Assembly: GCA_009692065.1 (NCBI GenBank)
Contig: SHZY01000035.1
Span: forward strand, 1 to 45,055
DNA: 45,055 nucleotides
Reading direction: 5' to 3'
Origin: Gemmataceae bacterium
GTDB lineage: Bacteria; Planctomycetota; Planctomycetia; Gemmatales; Gemmataceae
Shown one piece after another: positions 16,186 through 24,043 of this stretch. The translations under genes were made by a program, and so were the position numbers. Position 1 is the stretch's first letter; each line of letters begins with the position of its first letter. Below the pieces are notes generated by a model, which worked only from the letters and a program-made list of their open reading frames with translations, was not told where the DNA came from and searched no databases.

Positions 16186-17340
16186 ATGAAACCATCCCGC
16201 GTCCTGCAAATCCTGACCGCGGTCCTCGCCTCGGCGACTTTCGCCAGCGCCCAATCCCCCTCAGCCGTGTCGCCTGAGGCGATCCGGGCCGTAGCAACGC
16301 AACCCTCCGCGCAGGGTGTCGTGCTTGAGCGATACTTCCCATTTCCATACCCGGTGACTAATCTCCAGGTGCCCGTCGCAGCCGAACCCCAATGCTGCTG
16401 GTTCACCCAGGCCGTCCAGCACAGTGTCGCGGCATTCCAGCGCGTGCGTGCGATGTGTGGCAGCCAAGCCAAAGCGGAACCCGCGTGCGGGATATGCCCG
16501 GCGGCGGGTTGCAGCGCAGGACACCAAGTAGGCCGAATTTTCCGCATCTACATTTCACCGGCTTTCCTGCCGCAAGAACCCGCGACGGGATGCTGCGCCG
16601 GGGAACCAACTACGCCGTTCATGAAAGCGATCCAAACGCCGCCACGCGTGTGCCACCAGAGCAACGGAATGACGCTCTATTGGGGCCCTGGGGGGGACTC
16701 ATACTCAGGAATCAAAGACCTCATTCAGTTCTACAACCCGGTTCCTGTGCAGACGCAGACGATCCAGGTCGTGAAAACTCCCGCTCCCTGTTGCTGCGCA
16801 AAGGCCTGCGCTTGCTGCGAAGCGTGCAAGGCGAAGCCGGTGCAAGGGACCTTCGAATGGGTGCCGTCGATGAAGCGGGTGATCGTGGTGCCGGTGCAAT
16901 CGCTGCCGACGCCCACACCGAGCTGTGGCCTTGCACAATTGGTGCAGCAGGCGACCACGCCGAAGGGTCCGCCGGCCGGCTTGATTGCGCAGGTCCTGAT
17001 TCCGGCCCTGCCCCGGTTCGAAACGCCGGACCTTGAAGCGCATTGCCAAAAGATCACGCATCGCAGCGACACAGTGATCCTCGAAGGCAGCGTGCTCCTC
17101 TTGGTCAAGAAGCACGCCCAGCCGGTGCGCGTCAATGCCGAGCGCGTGATTGTCAACATGAAAGACGGCAGCTACACGATCGAGACGGCTCGCTCGATCA
17201 CGACCAGCAGTTTCGGCGTAATGCAGCCATCCCCAATCTCGTTGCCGTTCCCGGTAATGCCTGTCTCCAGGGACGAGTGCGAGGTGCCGAAGCAGCGGAT
17301 CATCGAGATCGTGCCGGTGCCGTCGGTTTTTCCACGGTAA
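16186..17340 (+). CDS. Secreted cysteine-rich protein with LptA/OstA-like C-terminal strand region
   Basis: This 384-residue protein has a signal peptide (MKPSRVLQILTAVLASATFASAQ). The middle is unusually rich in cysteine, including CCWF, CGICPAAGC, TGCCAGE and CCCAKACACCEACKAK. The last 100 residues include SDTVILEGSVLLLVKKHAQP and VNAERVIVNMKDGSYTIE, a beta-strand pattern resembling OstA/LptA-type or BON-like export domains. I do not recognise a named family for the full length. In an envelope protein such cysteine density suggests disulfides or metal binding; the former is an inference. GGAGGAG immediately upstream makes a strong ribosome binding site for the ATG. The gene is convergent with nadD, with an inverted repeat in between. 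Confidence 0.75.
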   Translation: MKPSRVLQILTAVLASATFASAQSPSAVSPEAIRAVATQPSAQGVVLERYFPFPYPVTNLQVPVAAEPQCCWFTQAVQHSVAAFQRVRAMCGSQAKAEPACGICPAAGCSAGHQVGRIFRIYISPAFLPQEPATGCCAGEPTTPFMKAIQTPPRVCHQSNGMTLYWGPGGDSYSGIKDLIQFYNPVPVQTQTIQVVKTPAPCCCAKACACCEACKAKPVQGTFEWVPSMKRVIVVPVQSLPTPTPSCGLAQLVQQATTPKGPPAGLIAQVLIPALPRFETPDLEAHCQKITHRSDTVILEGSVLLLVKKHAQPVRVNAERVIVNMKDGSYTIETARSITTSSFGVMQPSPISLPFPVMPVSRDECEVPKQRIIEIVPVPSVFPR

Positions 17341-17355
17341 ATCGGCAAAATACGT

Positions 17356-17411
17356 TCGAGCCTGAAGCGTGAGCGAAGAGGGGTTCCACTTCGCTTACGC
17401 TTCAGGTTCGG
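17356..17411. repeat. Terminator-like inverted repeat between convergent genes
   Basis: Left arm 17356-17379 (TCGAGCCTGAAGCGTGAGCG) pairs with 17389-17411. Its right arm overlaps the last codons of nadD. Part of it, CGCTTACGCTT, is shared with the element at 10972-11040. Confidence 0.8.
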
Positions 17412-18022
17412 ATCGTTTCGCGATACAACCCCTTGTCTTCGATGTACGCCTCCACCGCGCGAGGGATCATGTAGCGCACGCTGCGGCCTTCACCGATCCG
17501 CCGACGAATAGCGCGACTCGCGATCGTAATCAGCGGCGCCTCGACAATCTGATACCGCAACGGAAAATCCTCGTTCAACTGCAACTTGGCTTTCAACTCC
17601 TGCACTGAGAACACCGGCCAATCCGCACGGGCCACCACCAAAAGCGTCGCCAGTTCGAGGATGCGCTGCGGCTGATACCAGATCGGCAGGTCGTGCACGC
17701 TGTCGGAGCCGAGGATGAAGCAGAATTCGTCGCCGGGCAATTGTTCGTGCAACTGCGTCAGCGTGTGGACCGTGTAGCTAGGGCCGGCGCGTTCCTTTTC
17801 CAGCTCATCAACTCGAAAAGCGGAATGCCCGGAGATCGCCAGCGTCAACATCTCGGCACGATGCGCGAACGACGTGAGCGGCTGCTGCTGCTTGTGCGGC
17901 GGCAGCGCGGCAGGGATGAACAGAATCTGGTCCAGCTTCGCCTGCTCGCGGCATTGCTCCGCCAGGATCAGATGGCCCAGGTGCACCGGATCGAAGGTGC
18001 CGCCGAAGATGCCTACACGCAT
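17402..18022 (-). CDS. nadD: Nicotinate-nucleotide adenylyltransferase
   Basis: This 206-residue enzyme adenylylates nicotinate mononucleotide to deamido-NAD in NAD biosynthesis. The nucleotidyltransferase signature GGTFDPVHLGHL is at residues 7-18 and the phosphate-binding block ASRAIRRRIGEG is near the C-terminus. A middle block, FILGSDSVHDLPIW, matches NadD. Length fits the family. The ATG at 18022 is preferred over the TTG six bases upstream. It is last in a minus-strand run glgA, GH57, galT, nadD; however, inverted repeats separate galT from nadD, so co-transcription is not certain. Confidence 0.93.
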   Translation of the reverse strand: MRVGIFGGTFDPVHLGHLILAEQCREQAKLDQILFIPAALPPHKQQQPLTSFAHRAEMLTLAISGHSAFRVDELEKERAGPSYTVHTLTQLHEQLPGDEFCFILGSDSVHDLPIWYQPQRILELATLLVVARADWPVFSVQELKAKLQLNEDFPLRYQIVEAPLITIASRAIRRRIGEGRSVRYMIPRAVEAYIEDKGLYRETIRT

Positions 18023-18036
18023 GAGCAAATCCTACT

Positions 18037-18080
18037 CTTCGTTTAGCGCCCGCGTGGCGCCATGCGGGCGCTAAACGAAG
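18037..18080. repeat. Hairpin repeat, CTTCGTTTAGCGCCCGCG family (between galT and nadD)
   Basis: Arms 18037-18055 and 18062-18080 are near-perfect complements with a 6-nt loop. The same family lies at 19126-19187 and 25808-25870, with a variant at 34388-34422. Confidence 0.9.
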
Positions 18081-18090
18081 AAAACACGGG

Positions 18091-19110
18091 TCACTTTCTC
18101 CCGCCGGAAACATCCACCTCGACCTCGCGCAGATACGCCGCCGCTTGCTCGGGCGGGACCGAATTGATGTAGAACCCGGTGCCCCACTCGAAGCCGGCGA
18201 TGCGCGTCATGCGCGGCATGATCTCCATGTGCCAATGGTAGTGCGGCACCGCTTGCGAATCGAACGGCGACGTGTGGATGATGTAATTGTACGACGGCTT
18301 ATCGAGGGCGATCTCCAGCTTCATCAGCACGGTCTTCAGCACAGTACCCATCTCGTCCAACTCGTTCTTCTGGATGTTCTCGTAGTGACTGTTGTGGTTC
18401 TTCGGCACGATCCATGTCTCGAACGGGAATCGGCTCGCGAACGGCGCGAAGACGACGAAGTTCGGCGTGTCGAGGACGATGCGTTTTTCCGCCGCATGCT
18501 CCTGATGAATCATGTCGCAGTAGATACAGCGGCCGCGATAGTTGAAGAATTCCTGCGAGCCGTTCATCTCTTCCCAGACGTTGACCGGCACGATCGGCGT
18601 GACGATGAGCTGCGAGTGCGAATGCTCCAGTGAGGCGCCCGCGGCCATGCCGACGTTCTTGAAGATCATGCCGTAGACGAGGCGGCGATCCTTCTTCAGA
18701 TCGACGAGCCGATCGCGATAGACCCAGAGAATCTCGCGGACGTATTCCTCGCTGAGGTTGGCCATCGACACTTCGTGAAAGGGGCACTCGATGATGACTT
18801 CATGGGCGCCGATGCCGTTCATCTTGTCGTAGATGCCTTCGCCGCACTTGTCGAGTGCGCCTTCGACCTGCAAGGCTGGAAAGCGATTGGGGACGACGCG
18901 GACGCGCCAGCCCTTCTCGTTCGGCTTGGTGTTGCGGTCGCGGTAAGCAAGGATCTCGCTGGACGTATGCTCCTCGCCGCCTTCACAAAAAGGGCAGAAG
19001 TCGCTGCCGGCCGGCGACGGCTCGTTCTTGATCGTGATCGGCCGCTTGGCACGGTCCGGAGCGATGATCACCCAGCGGCCGACGATCGGGTCTTTGCGCA
19101 GTTCCGGCAT
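18091..19110 (-). CDS. galT: Galactose-1-phosphate uridylyltransferase
   Basis: This 339-residue HIT-fold enzyme exchanges UMP between UDP-glucose and galactose-1-phosphate in the Leloir pathway. The catalytic block is His163-Ser-His165-Ser-Gln167 (LEHSHSQLI), with His165 the expected nucleophile. Two Cys pairs, C39-x-x-C42 (CPFC) and C195-x-x-C198 (CIYC), are the likely structural metal site. The substrate-binding C-terminal part carries HYHWHMEI. The canonical variant of the motif is HPHPQ; here Ser replaces Pro, a form found in some galT relatives, so the exact nucleotide donor could differ. It follows the GH57 gene on the same strand after a hairpin repeat. Confidence 0.9.
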   Translation of the reverse strand: MPELRKDPIVGRWVIIAPDRAKRPITIKNEPSPAGSDFCPFCEGGEEHTSSEILAYRDRNTKPNEKGWRVRVVPNRFPALQVEGALDKCGEGIYDKMNGIGAHEVIIECPFHEVSMANLSEEYVREILWVYRDRLVDLKKDRRLVYGMIFKNVGMAAGASLEHSHSQLIVTPIVPVNVWEEMNGSQEFFNYRGRCIYCDMIHQEHAAEKRIVLDTPNFVVFAPFASRFPFETWIVPKNHNSHYENIQKNELDEMGTVLKTVLMKLEIALDKPSYNYIIHTSPFDSQAVPHYHWHMEIMPRMTRIAGFEWGTGFYINSVPPEQAAAYLREVEVDVSGGRK

Positions 19111-19125
19111 CTCAATCTCCGTGTC

Positions 19126-19187
19126 TTCGTTTAGCGCCCGCGCTGAAGCGCAGAGCGGTCTTGCGCTTCGGTGCGGGCGCTAAACGA
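19126..19187. repeat. Hairpin repeat, TTCGTTTAGCGCCCGCG family (between GH57 and galT)
   Basis: Left arm 19126-19143 pairs with 19172-19187, with a longer loop that itself contains GAAGCGCA/TGCGCTTC complementary words. It is the second member of the family in this gene cluster. Confidence 0.9.
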
Positions 19188-19198
19188 ATACTCACCTG

Positions 19199-21433
19199 TT
19201 ACACATCCCACATCACCTGATCGAACTCCACGCGCGGGCGCGTGAACGCAATGTTTCCGGACCGCGGCGCCCGGTCCCGGCTCTGCTGGTTCTCCAGCAG
19301 CTCGACGTAAAACTGCACCGGCTGATTCACCTCCGCGCCGATCAACTCGAATGGAATCACGCATTCTGCGATGCGGTCGATGCCGATCTCGATCTTGCCG
19401 GCCGCGGCGTCGATCGGTTCGCCCTTGGCGTACCACTTCCAGCTCTGCATCGGCTTGCCGGGATGAAAGACACGCAGTTCGCAATCGCCGGGCTCCTCGA
19501 ACGCGATCCGCAGAATCTCAAAGTTCGGCAACGCGGCTTTCGCCGGCTGGTCGAAGTCGATGCGGATCAAGAAATCCTTGTGATTGAAGCCGAAGTAGAC
19601 GTCGCTGAACGATCCAGGCGTGTTCGAGCCCATGGCGCCACGCTCGCTGGTGCAATGATAACGGCCGGCGTTGGTCCACTCAAAAAACGTCTCGCGCCCA
19701 TCGACCTTGACGTCGAGGAACAAGAGCGGCAAGGTGTGGGCCAGCCGCTGGCTGCGCTTCTTGATCGGCCGATTCAACTCCGCGGGAGGCACGTCACCGA
19801 GCAGCACGTATACATTCTGCAAGTGCTTGCGGAACAGATAGTCGAACATCGCATCCTGCGCGCTCGAATGATCGTCACCATACCACCAGAACCAGTCGCT
19901 CCCCTCGGCGATGTAGAGTTCCTCCCACGCCCTTTGCAGAGGAGTCAGGGGACAGGGGTCAGGAGTCACCAACCCGTCCGCCGTGCGCAGACTCCTGACT
20001 CCTGACTCCTGACTCCTCTTTACCAGATGTTCGCGTGTTTTGTGCAACACATCCCACGCCGTGTTGTCCTCATCATGGCCGATCCAGATGGCGTAGTTGT
20101 GATGGATCCAGCTTCCCGCGAAGAGGTGCGGCAGCGTATCGCGCGGCGGGTTTGACTCCAGGTATTCGCCGAGCTTGACGGGGCGGATCTGCTTGTCGCG
20201 CACGCAGGTTTGATAGAGCGTGCGCAGGAACGGCACTGCGCCGTCGGGATAGTGTTCCCAGCAGTTCTCGCCGTCGAGAATCACGCTGACCAGCACCGGC
20301 TCATCGGCGGGGATCGCCTGGCGGATGTTGTGCAGGTGCTTGACGAAGTCGTGGGCCGCGTCGGGGCCGTTGGAACGCTGATAGTGAAAGCCGACCATGT
20401 CGCTCAGGGCGTGATCTCGAAAGACGATCGACAGCTCGTGTTCGCCCTCGCGCACCCGATAAGGGCGATACAGGTGACTGGGATTGCGCAGGTGCCCCTG
20501 GTGGTCGCGGCTCACGAATCCTTGCGTCGATTGGCTCAGGATGCCTTCGTCGGTCGCAATCCAGCGGATGCCGTGTTTCGCGAGGAGCGGAATCATCGGC
20601 TGGCACACGCTCCCTTCCGCGGGCCACAAACCGCGCGGCGGGGCCCCGAACAGGGCGGCGTGATGTTCAATGGCGCGCCGCAGGTGAAGCTCCGCGTCCT
20701 CCGGGTATCCGCCCGAGTAGCGCGGCAGTTTGACATCGGGCATTGCCTCACGCGCCAGCTTCTTGTCGAGCAAGAGCGGCAGGATCGGGTGATAGAACGG
20801 CGTCGTCGTCAACTCGATTTGGCCGCTCTCGACTAGCTTCTTGTGCAAGGGCACGATACGCTTGAGAATCTCCCGATGCTTGTCGAGCACGTGCTTCTTG
20901 TCGTCTTCGCTGTAGTGGCGGCCCTTCGCACGCAGTTGCGCCAGCTCCGTGTCTTGCTCGAACACCAGCGGATGAATCCAGGCCAGGTTGTAGAGCGTTT
21001 GCAGGTCGCGCAACTCGCGTTCGTGAAATCGCCGCAGAGCTTCCTTGGCCGAGTTCTTGCCGGAGGCGCGTTGCTGGAACAGTTCCCAGAATCGCGGCCA
21101 CGGCTTGATCATCTTCTCCGGGTTGGCCATGAAGTAGTGGTCGAGCAGGAAGACGGCGTCGTTCTGGCTCAGATCCTTGGCGGGGATGCGGGCGATGTCG
21201 AGGAACTGGTCGCTGGCGTTCTTGTCGGTGTAGGCAGCGAGTTGTACGAGCAGGCTGGGGACGAGGTTGATGGTGCAGCGCATCTCCTGCACTTCGGCGA
21301 GGTGCAGCGCCATGCCGTAGTAGTCCTTGACGCCATGGAGGCGCACCCAGGGCATCGGGTTTTCGCCGGTGAGATCGTCGGGATAATAGGGCTGGTGCTG
21401 GTGCCAGTAGAACGCCAATGCGACATCGGACAT
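19199..21433 (-). CDS. Glycoside hydrolase family 57 protein with palindrome-encoded insert
   Basis: This 744-residue protein shows the GH57 blocks: His11-Gln-His13-Gln-Pro, GLWPAEGS with Glu273, IRWIATDEGIL, and VILDGEN (Asp387-Glu389), then SWIHHNYAIWIG and EGSDWFWWYGDD. GH57 enzymes act on alpha-1,4-glucans as amylases, glucanotransferases or branching enzymes. The C-terminal beta-sandwich after about residue 570 resembles DUF1925/1926-type domains. With glgA upstream and galT downstream, a role in glycogen-type glucan metabolism is likely. Residues about 473-500 (RSQESGVRSLRT... to CPLTPLQ) are encoded by an inverted repeat at 19940-20018. The reading frame is kept and the catalytic residues are intact on both sides. 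The insert lies just before a helix, AWEELYIAEG. Confidence 0.88.
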   Translation of the reverse strand: MSDVALAFYWHQHQPYYPDDLTGENPMPWVRLHGVKDYYGMALHLAEVQEMRCTINLVPSLLVQLAAYTDKNASDQFLDIARIPAKDLSQNDAVFLLDHYFMANPEKMIKPWPRFWELFQQRASGKNSAKEALRRFHERELRDLQTLYNLAWIHPLVFEQDTELAQLRAKGRHYSEDDKKHVLDKHREILKRIVPLHKKLVESGQIELTTTPFYHPILPLLLDKKLAREAMPDVKLPRYSGGYPEDAELHLRRAIEHHAALFGAPPRGLWPAEGSVCQPMIPLLAKHGIRWIATDEGILSQSTQGFVSRDHQGHLRNPSHLYRPYRVREGEHELSIVFRDHALSDMVGFHYQRSNGPDAAHDFVKHLHNIRQAIPADEPVLVSVILDGENCWEHYPDGAVPFLRTLYQTCVRDKQIRPVKLGEYLESNPPRDTLPHLFAGSWIHHNYAIWIGHDEDNTAWDVLHKTREHLVKRSQESGVRSLRTADGLVTPDPCPLTPLQRAWEELYIAEGSDWFWWYGDDHSSAQDAMFDYLFRKHLQNVYVLLGDVPPAELNRPIKKRSQRLAHTLPLLFLDVKVDGRETFFEWTNAGRYHCTSERGAMGSNTPGSFSDVYFGFNHKDFLIRIDFDQPAKAALPNFEILRIAFEEPGDCELRVFHPGKPMQSWKWYAKGEPIDAAAGKIEIGIDRIAECVIPFELIGAEVNQPVQFYVELLENQQSRDRAPRSGNIAFTRPRVEFDQVMWDV
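19940..20018. repeat. Inverted repeat inside the GH57 coding region
   Basis: Arms 19940-19968 and 19991-20018 consist of AGGAGTCAGG-type and CCTGACTCCT-type words. The same family forms the intergenic element at 27557-27680. It encodes about 28 residues in frame in the GH57 protein. Confidence 0.9.
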
Positions 21434-21445
21434 GATGCGGGGTTC

Positions 21446-21708
21446 CTCCCCTCTCCCTCCGGGAGAGGGGTAGGGGGTGAGGGTGCTGGGCCTCCTGGTA
21501 ACTCAGACTCTATCCGGAGAGGCCCCATTTCGGGAGGGCGAGGCTCCTGCCGAGCCGTGAACCCTCGGAAATCTCGATGTCCAAACGGCTCGGCAGGAGC
21601 CTCGCTCTCCCGTTGATGAGCTTTCCAAATAGACTCTCACTTTCCTGGCGGGAATCCATTTGCCCCGGACCCTCACCCCCGGCCCCTCTCCCGGAGGGAG
21701 AGGGGAGA
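21446..21708. repeat. Outer inverted repeat of a nested pair upstream of GH57
   Basis: Arms 21446-21485 (CCTCCCCTCTCCCTCCGGGA...) and 21669-21708 are complementary. They enclose a complete copy of the GAGGCTCCTGCCGAGCC repeat at 21502-21638. The arrangement parallels 656-899. Confidence 0.88.
21502..21638. repeat. Long inverted repeat, GAGGCTCCTGCCGAGCCG family (copy 2, nested)
   Basis: The outer ends are CTCAGACTCTATCCGG and the complementary CAAATAGACTCTCA at the right. The inner arms GGCGAGGCTCCTGCCGAGCC and complement match the copy at 11050-11187. The gap between the arms differs in sequence. Confidence 0.88.
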
Positions 21709-21722
21709 AGACGGCCGGGTTA

Positions 21723-23249
21723 TCATACAAACTCGTTCAGCGCCAGCCGATACAGCCGTTCGTACTCCGCGGCGCTGCGCTGCCAGGAGTAGTCCTGCAG
21801 CATGCCGGTCTGTTGCAATTGTCGCCAGCGCGCCGGCTCATCGCGAAACATCGTCAAGCAACGGTTGAGCGCGTCGGCGAAGGCCGTCGGCGTGAACGGC
21901 ATGAATGCGAAGCCGGTGGCTCGCTTCATCGCCACGTTCTGCGGTGTCGCGTCGACGACGGTGTCGGCCAACCCGCCCGTGGCATGGACGACCGGGATCG
22001 TGCCGTACTTCAAGCTGTAGAGCTGGTTCAGCCCGCACGGCTCGTAGCGGCTCGGCATCAGAAAGATATCGGCGCCGGCCTCGATCTGGTGCGAGATCGC
22101 CTCGCTTTGCCCGAGTGACAAACCGACCTGACTCGGGAAGTCTTTTTGCAACTTCAGGAGCATGTCGCGATGGACTTTGTCGCCATCGCCGAGGACGACG
22201 AACTGGGCCCCCTGGCGCAAGGCATCGGGCACAACTTTCTCGATGAGATCCAGGCCCTTTTGCACGGCGAGCCTCGACACCATCCCCAGGAGCGGCGTAC
22301 GCGGGTTTTGCGCCAGCTTGAATGCCCGCTGCAGCGCCGCCTTGCAGAGCGATTTTCCCTTGTCCAGCGTGGTCGCATCGAACTTGGCTTCGATCAGCAG
22401 ATCGACGGCCGGATTCCAGACGTGCTCGTCGATGCCGTTGACGATGCCATGCAGCCGTTCGGCCCGCTGCATCAGTACGCCGTGCAGGCCGCAGCCCAGG
22501 AGCGTCGTCTGGATTTCGCGGGCATAGGTTGGACTGACGGTCGTGAGGCGATCGGCATAGACCAGTCCCGCCTTCATGCAGTTGAGCTTGCCATAGAATT
22601 CGAGTTTGTCGAGCGTGAACAGCCTCCACGGGAAGCCGAGCATCGGCAGATCGAGATGCCAAAAAATGCCCTGGTAGGCCAGGTTGTGGATCGTGAAGAA
22701 CGTACGGATGCGCCCGTAGTTTCCGCGCAGGTCAGGCTTGGCATAGTGCTGGTAGATTTCGCGCAGGTAGGCCCCGGCCAGAGCGGTCTGCCAGTCGTGC
22801 AGATGCAGGACATCGGGCCAGTAGTTGACGAGGCGCATCACCTCGAGAATGCCGCGTGAGAAGAAGCCGAAACGGGCGCAGTTGTCGGCGTAATCGGCCT
22901 TCTGTCCCTTGGCGTCGGTGAACTGATAGATGCCGCGGTCGGTCGCGTCGTCATCACGCTCGAAGTAGTCGGCTTGCTCGATGAGATAGACCGGCACCTC
23001 GGATCCCGGCAGCTTGCCGCGCCAGAGCCGGCCTTCGACGAGGCGGCCGCCGATCGGCACGCGAAAGCGGTGTTCCGTCGGCGTGATCTTCGCCGCCCGG
23101 CACGCGCGATAGAGTGGCATGACGACGGCGCACTCGATGCCGCGCGACTGCAGAGCCAGCGGCAGCGAGCCGACGACGTCGGCCAACCCGCCGGTCTTTG
23201 CAAATCCCGCTACCTCAGATGCTGCGTGCAGGCACTTCAAATTCGTCAC
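21723..23249 (-). CDS. glgA: Glycogen synthase (ADP-glucose type, GT5)
   Basis: This 508-residue GT-B enzyme transfers glucose from ADP-glucose to the non-reducing end of glycogen. The ADP-glucose-binding motif Lys18-Thr-Gly-Gly-Leu lies in EVAGFAKTGGLADVVGSLP. The N-domain block DVLHLHDWQTAL follows at about 146-157, and FFTIHNLAYQG at 184-194. The C-domain has MPSRYEPCGLNQLYSLKYG with Glu403, and TGGLADTV. Length and motifs match GlgA. The start is GTG at 23249, right before the first beta strand (LKCLHAASE); no strong ribosome binding site is visible. The gene heads the minus-strand glucan block with GH57 and galT, though nested inverted repeats separate it from GH57. Confidence 0.95.
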   Translation of the reverse strand: MTNLKCLHAASEVAGFAKTGGLADVVGSLPLALQSRGIECAVVMPLYRACRAAKITPTEHRFRVPIGGRLVEGRLWRGKLPGSEVPVYLIEQADYFERDDDATDRGIYQFTDAKGQKADYADNCARFGFFSRGILEVMRLVNYWPDVLHLHDWQTALAGAYLREIYQHYAKPDLRGNYGRIRTFFTIHNLAYQGIFWHLDLPMLGFPWRLFTLDKLEFYGKLNCMKAGLVYADRLTTVSPTYAREIQTTLLGCGLHGVLMQRAERLHGIVNGIDEHVWNPAVDLLIEAKFDATTLDKGKSLCKAALQRAFKLAQNPRTPLLGMVSRLAVQKGLDLIEKVVPDALRQGAQFVVLGDGDKVHRDMLLKLQKDFPSQVGLSLGQSEAISHQIEAGADIFLMPSRYEPCGLNQLYSLKYGTIPVVHATGGLADTVVDATPQNVAMKRATGFAFMPFTPTAFADALNRCLTMFRDEPARWRQLQQTGMLQDYSWQRSAAEYERLYRLALNEFV

Positions 23250-23309
23250 CCGACGATTCGTTGGGACCCCGTTATGAAACCGACAGTCGTTCGCTCAATA
23301 CCATTATGA

Positions 23310-23460
23310 GCGCCCAAAACCATGAACCACGGATCACACTGATAACACGGATAGGGAGAGAAAAAATATCGAAGGTGTGACTGTCTACGCCAGAGTGACT
23401 CCACCCGAATTTCTCATCCGTGCCATCCGTGTGATCCGTGGTTCTTTGGCTTGGGCGATC
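23310..23460. repeat. Long inverted repeat, AACCACGGATCACAC family
   Basis: The left arm from 23310 (CGCCCAAAACCATGAACCACGGATCACAC) pairs with 23430-23460 (GTGATCCGTGGTT...TTGGGCG). Extra pairing includes ACACGGAT/ATCCGTG words. It fills the divergent gap between glgA and the Dabb protein, so it sits in a region that should hold both promoters. Confidence 0.85.
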
Positions 23461-23525
23461 TAAGAAAAGAATAGAGGATCGTGCGCGAATATGGTATGGT
23501 GGCGAAGCCCCAAGGAAAAACCGCC

Positions 23526-23831
23526 ATGCTCGCGCACAACGTATTCTTTTCGCTCAACGATTCGTCCGCCGCCGCCAAGACGAAGCTCGTCGAAGCCTGC
23601 AAGAAATACCTCGCCCAGCATCCCGGCACCGTGTTCTTTGCATGCGGGACACGGGCAACCGAGTTACACCGGCCCGTGAACGATCTCGATTTCGACGTCG
23701 CGCTGCACGTAGTATTTCAAACCAAGGCCGACCATGACGCCTACCAGACGGCCCCGCTGCACGATCAGTTTATCGCCGAAAACAAGGCCAATTGGAAGAA
23801 CGTGCGCGTGTTCGATTCGTTGGTTGGGTGA
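23526..23831 (+). CDS. Dabb (stress-responsive A/B barrel) family protein
   Basis: This 101-residue protein of ferredoxin-like fold has the Dabb pattern. The start LAHNVFFSLNDSSAAAKTKL matches the family H-x-V-x-F-x-L beginning. The middle DFDVALHVVFQTKADHDAYQ and end H-D-Q-F-I match the dimeric alpha-beta barrel. Members are small dimeric proteins, some acting on small substrates, most without a known role. The ATG at 23526 has AAGGAAA just upstream; the longer frame from 23481 adds repeat-adjacent sequence. It stands alone between two inverted repeats. Confidence 0.85.
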   Translation: MLAHNVFFSLNDSSAAAKTKLVEACKKYLAQHPGTVFFACGTRATELHRPVNDLDFDVALHVVFQTKADHDAYQTAPLHDQFIAENKANWKNVRVFDSLVG

Positions 23832-23841
23832 TGATGCATAC

Positions 23842-23950
23842 GTTGTGGCACGGTCTCCTGACCGTGCCACCCTCCCCGACCGCAGGTCTCCTGCATTTCG
23901 GGAGGCCTTTGGTCACGCCGGTGGCACGGTCGGGAGACCGTGCCACAACA
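23842..23950. repeat. GTGGCACGGTCTCCTGACCGTGCCAC repeat (copy 1, full)
   Basis: The element begins with a self-complementary hairpin (GTTGTGGCACGGTCTCCTGA...) and ends with its complement at 23930-23950. The middle carries AGGTCTCCTGCA/CGGGAGGCCTTTGG words. Other copies are at 32721-32818 and 36492-36550. Confidence 0.9.
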
Positions 23951-24043
23951 AAGGTCATTGAACGAATCCGGCTTTTTCTTCGTCTAAAAGGTTGATAGAG
24001 TAAGACCATACGGCACCTTGAATGTTTGCAGAGGATTTACATC

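Noticed and set aside
19940..20018. A frameshift or pseudogene explanation for the GH57 repeat segment.
   Set aside because: The frame continues without stop and GH57 motifs are intact on both sides, so the gene reads as complete.
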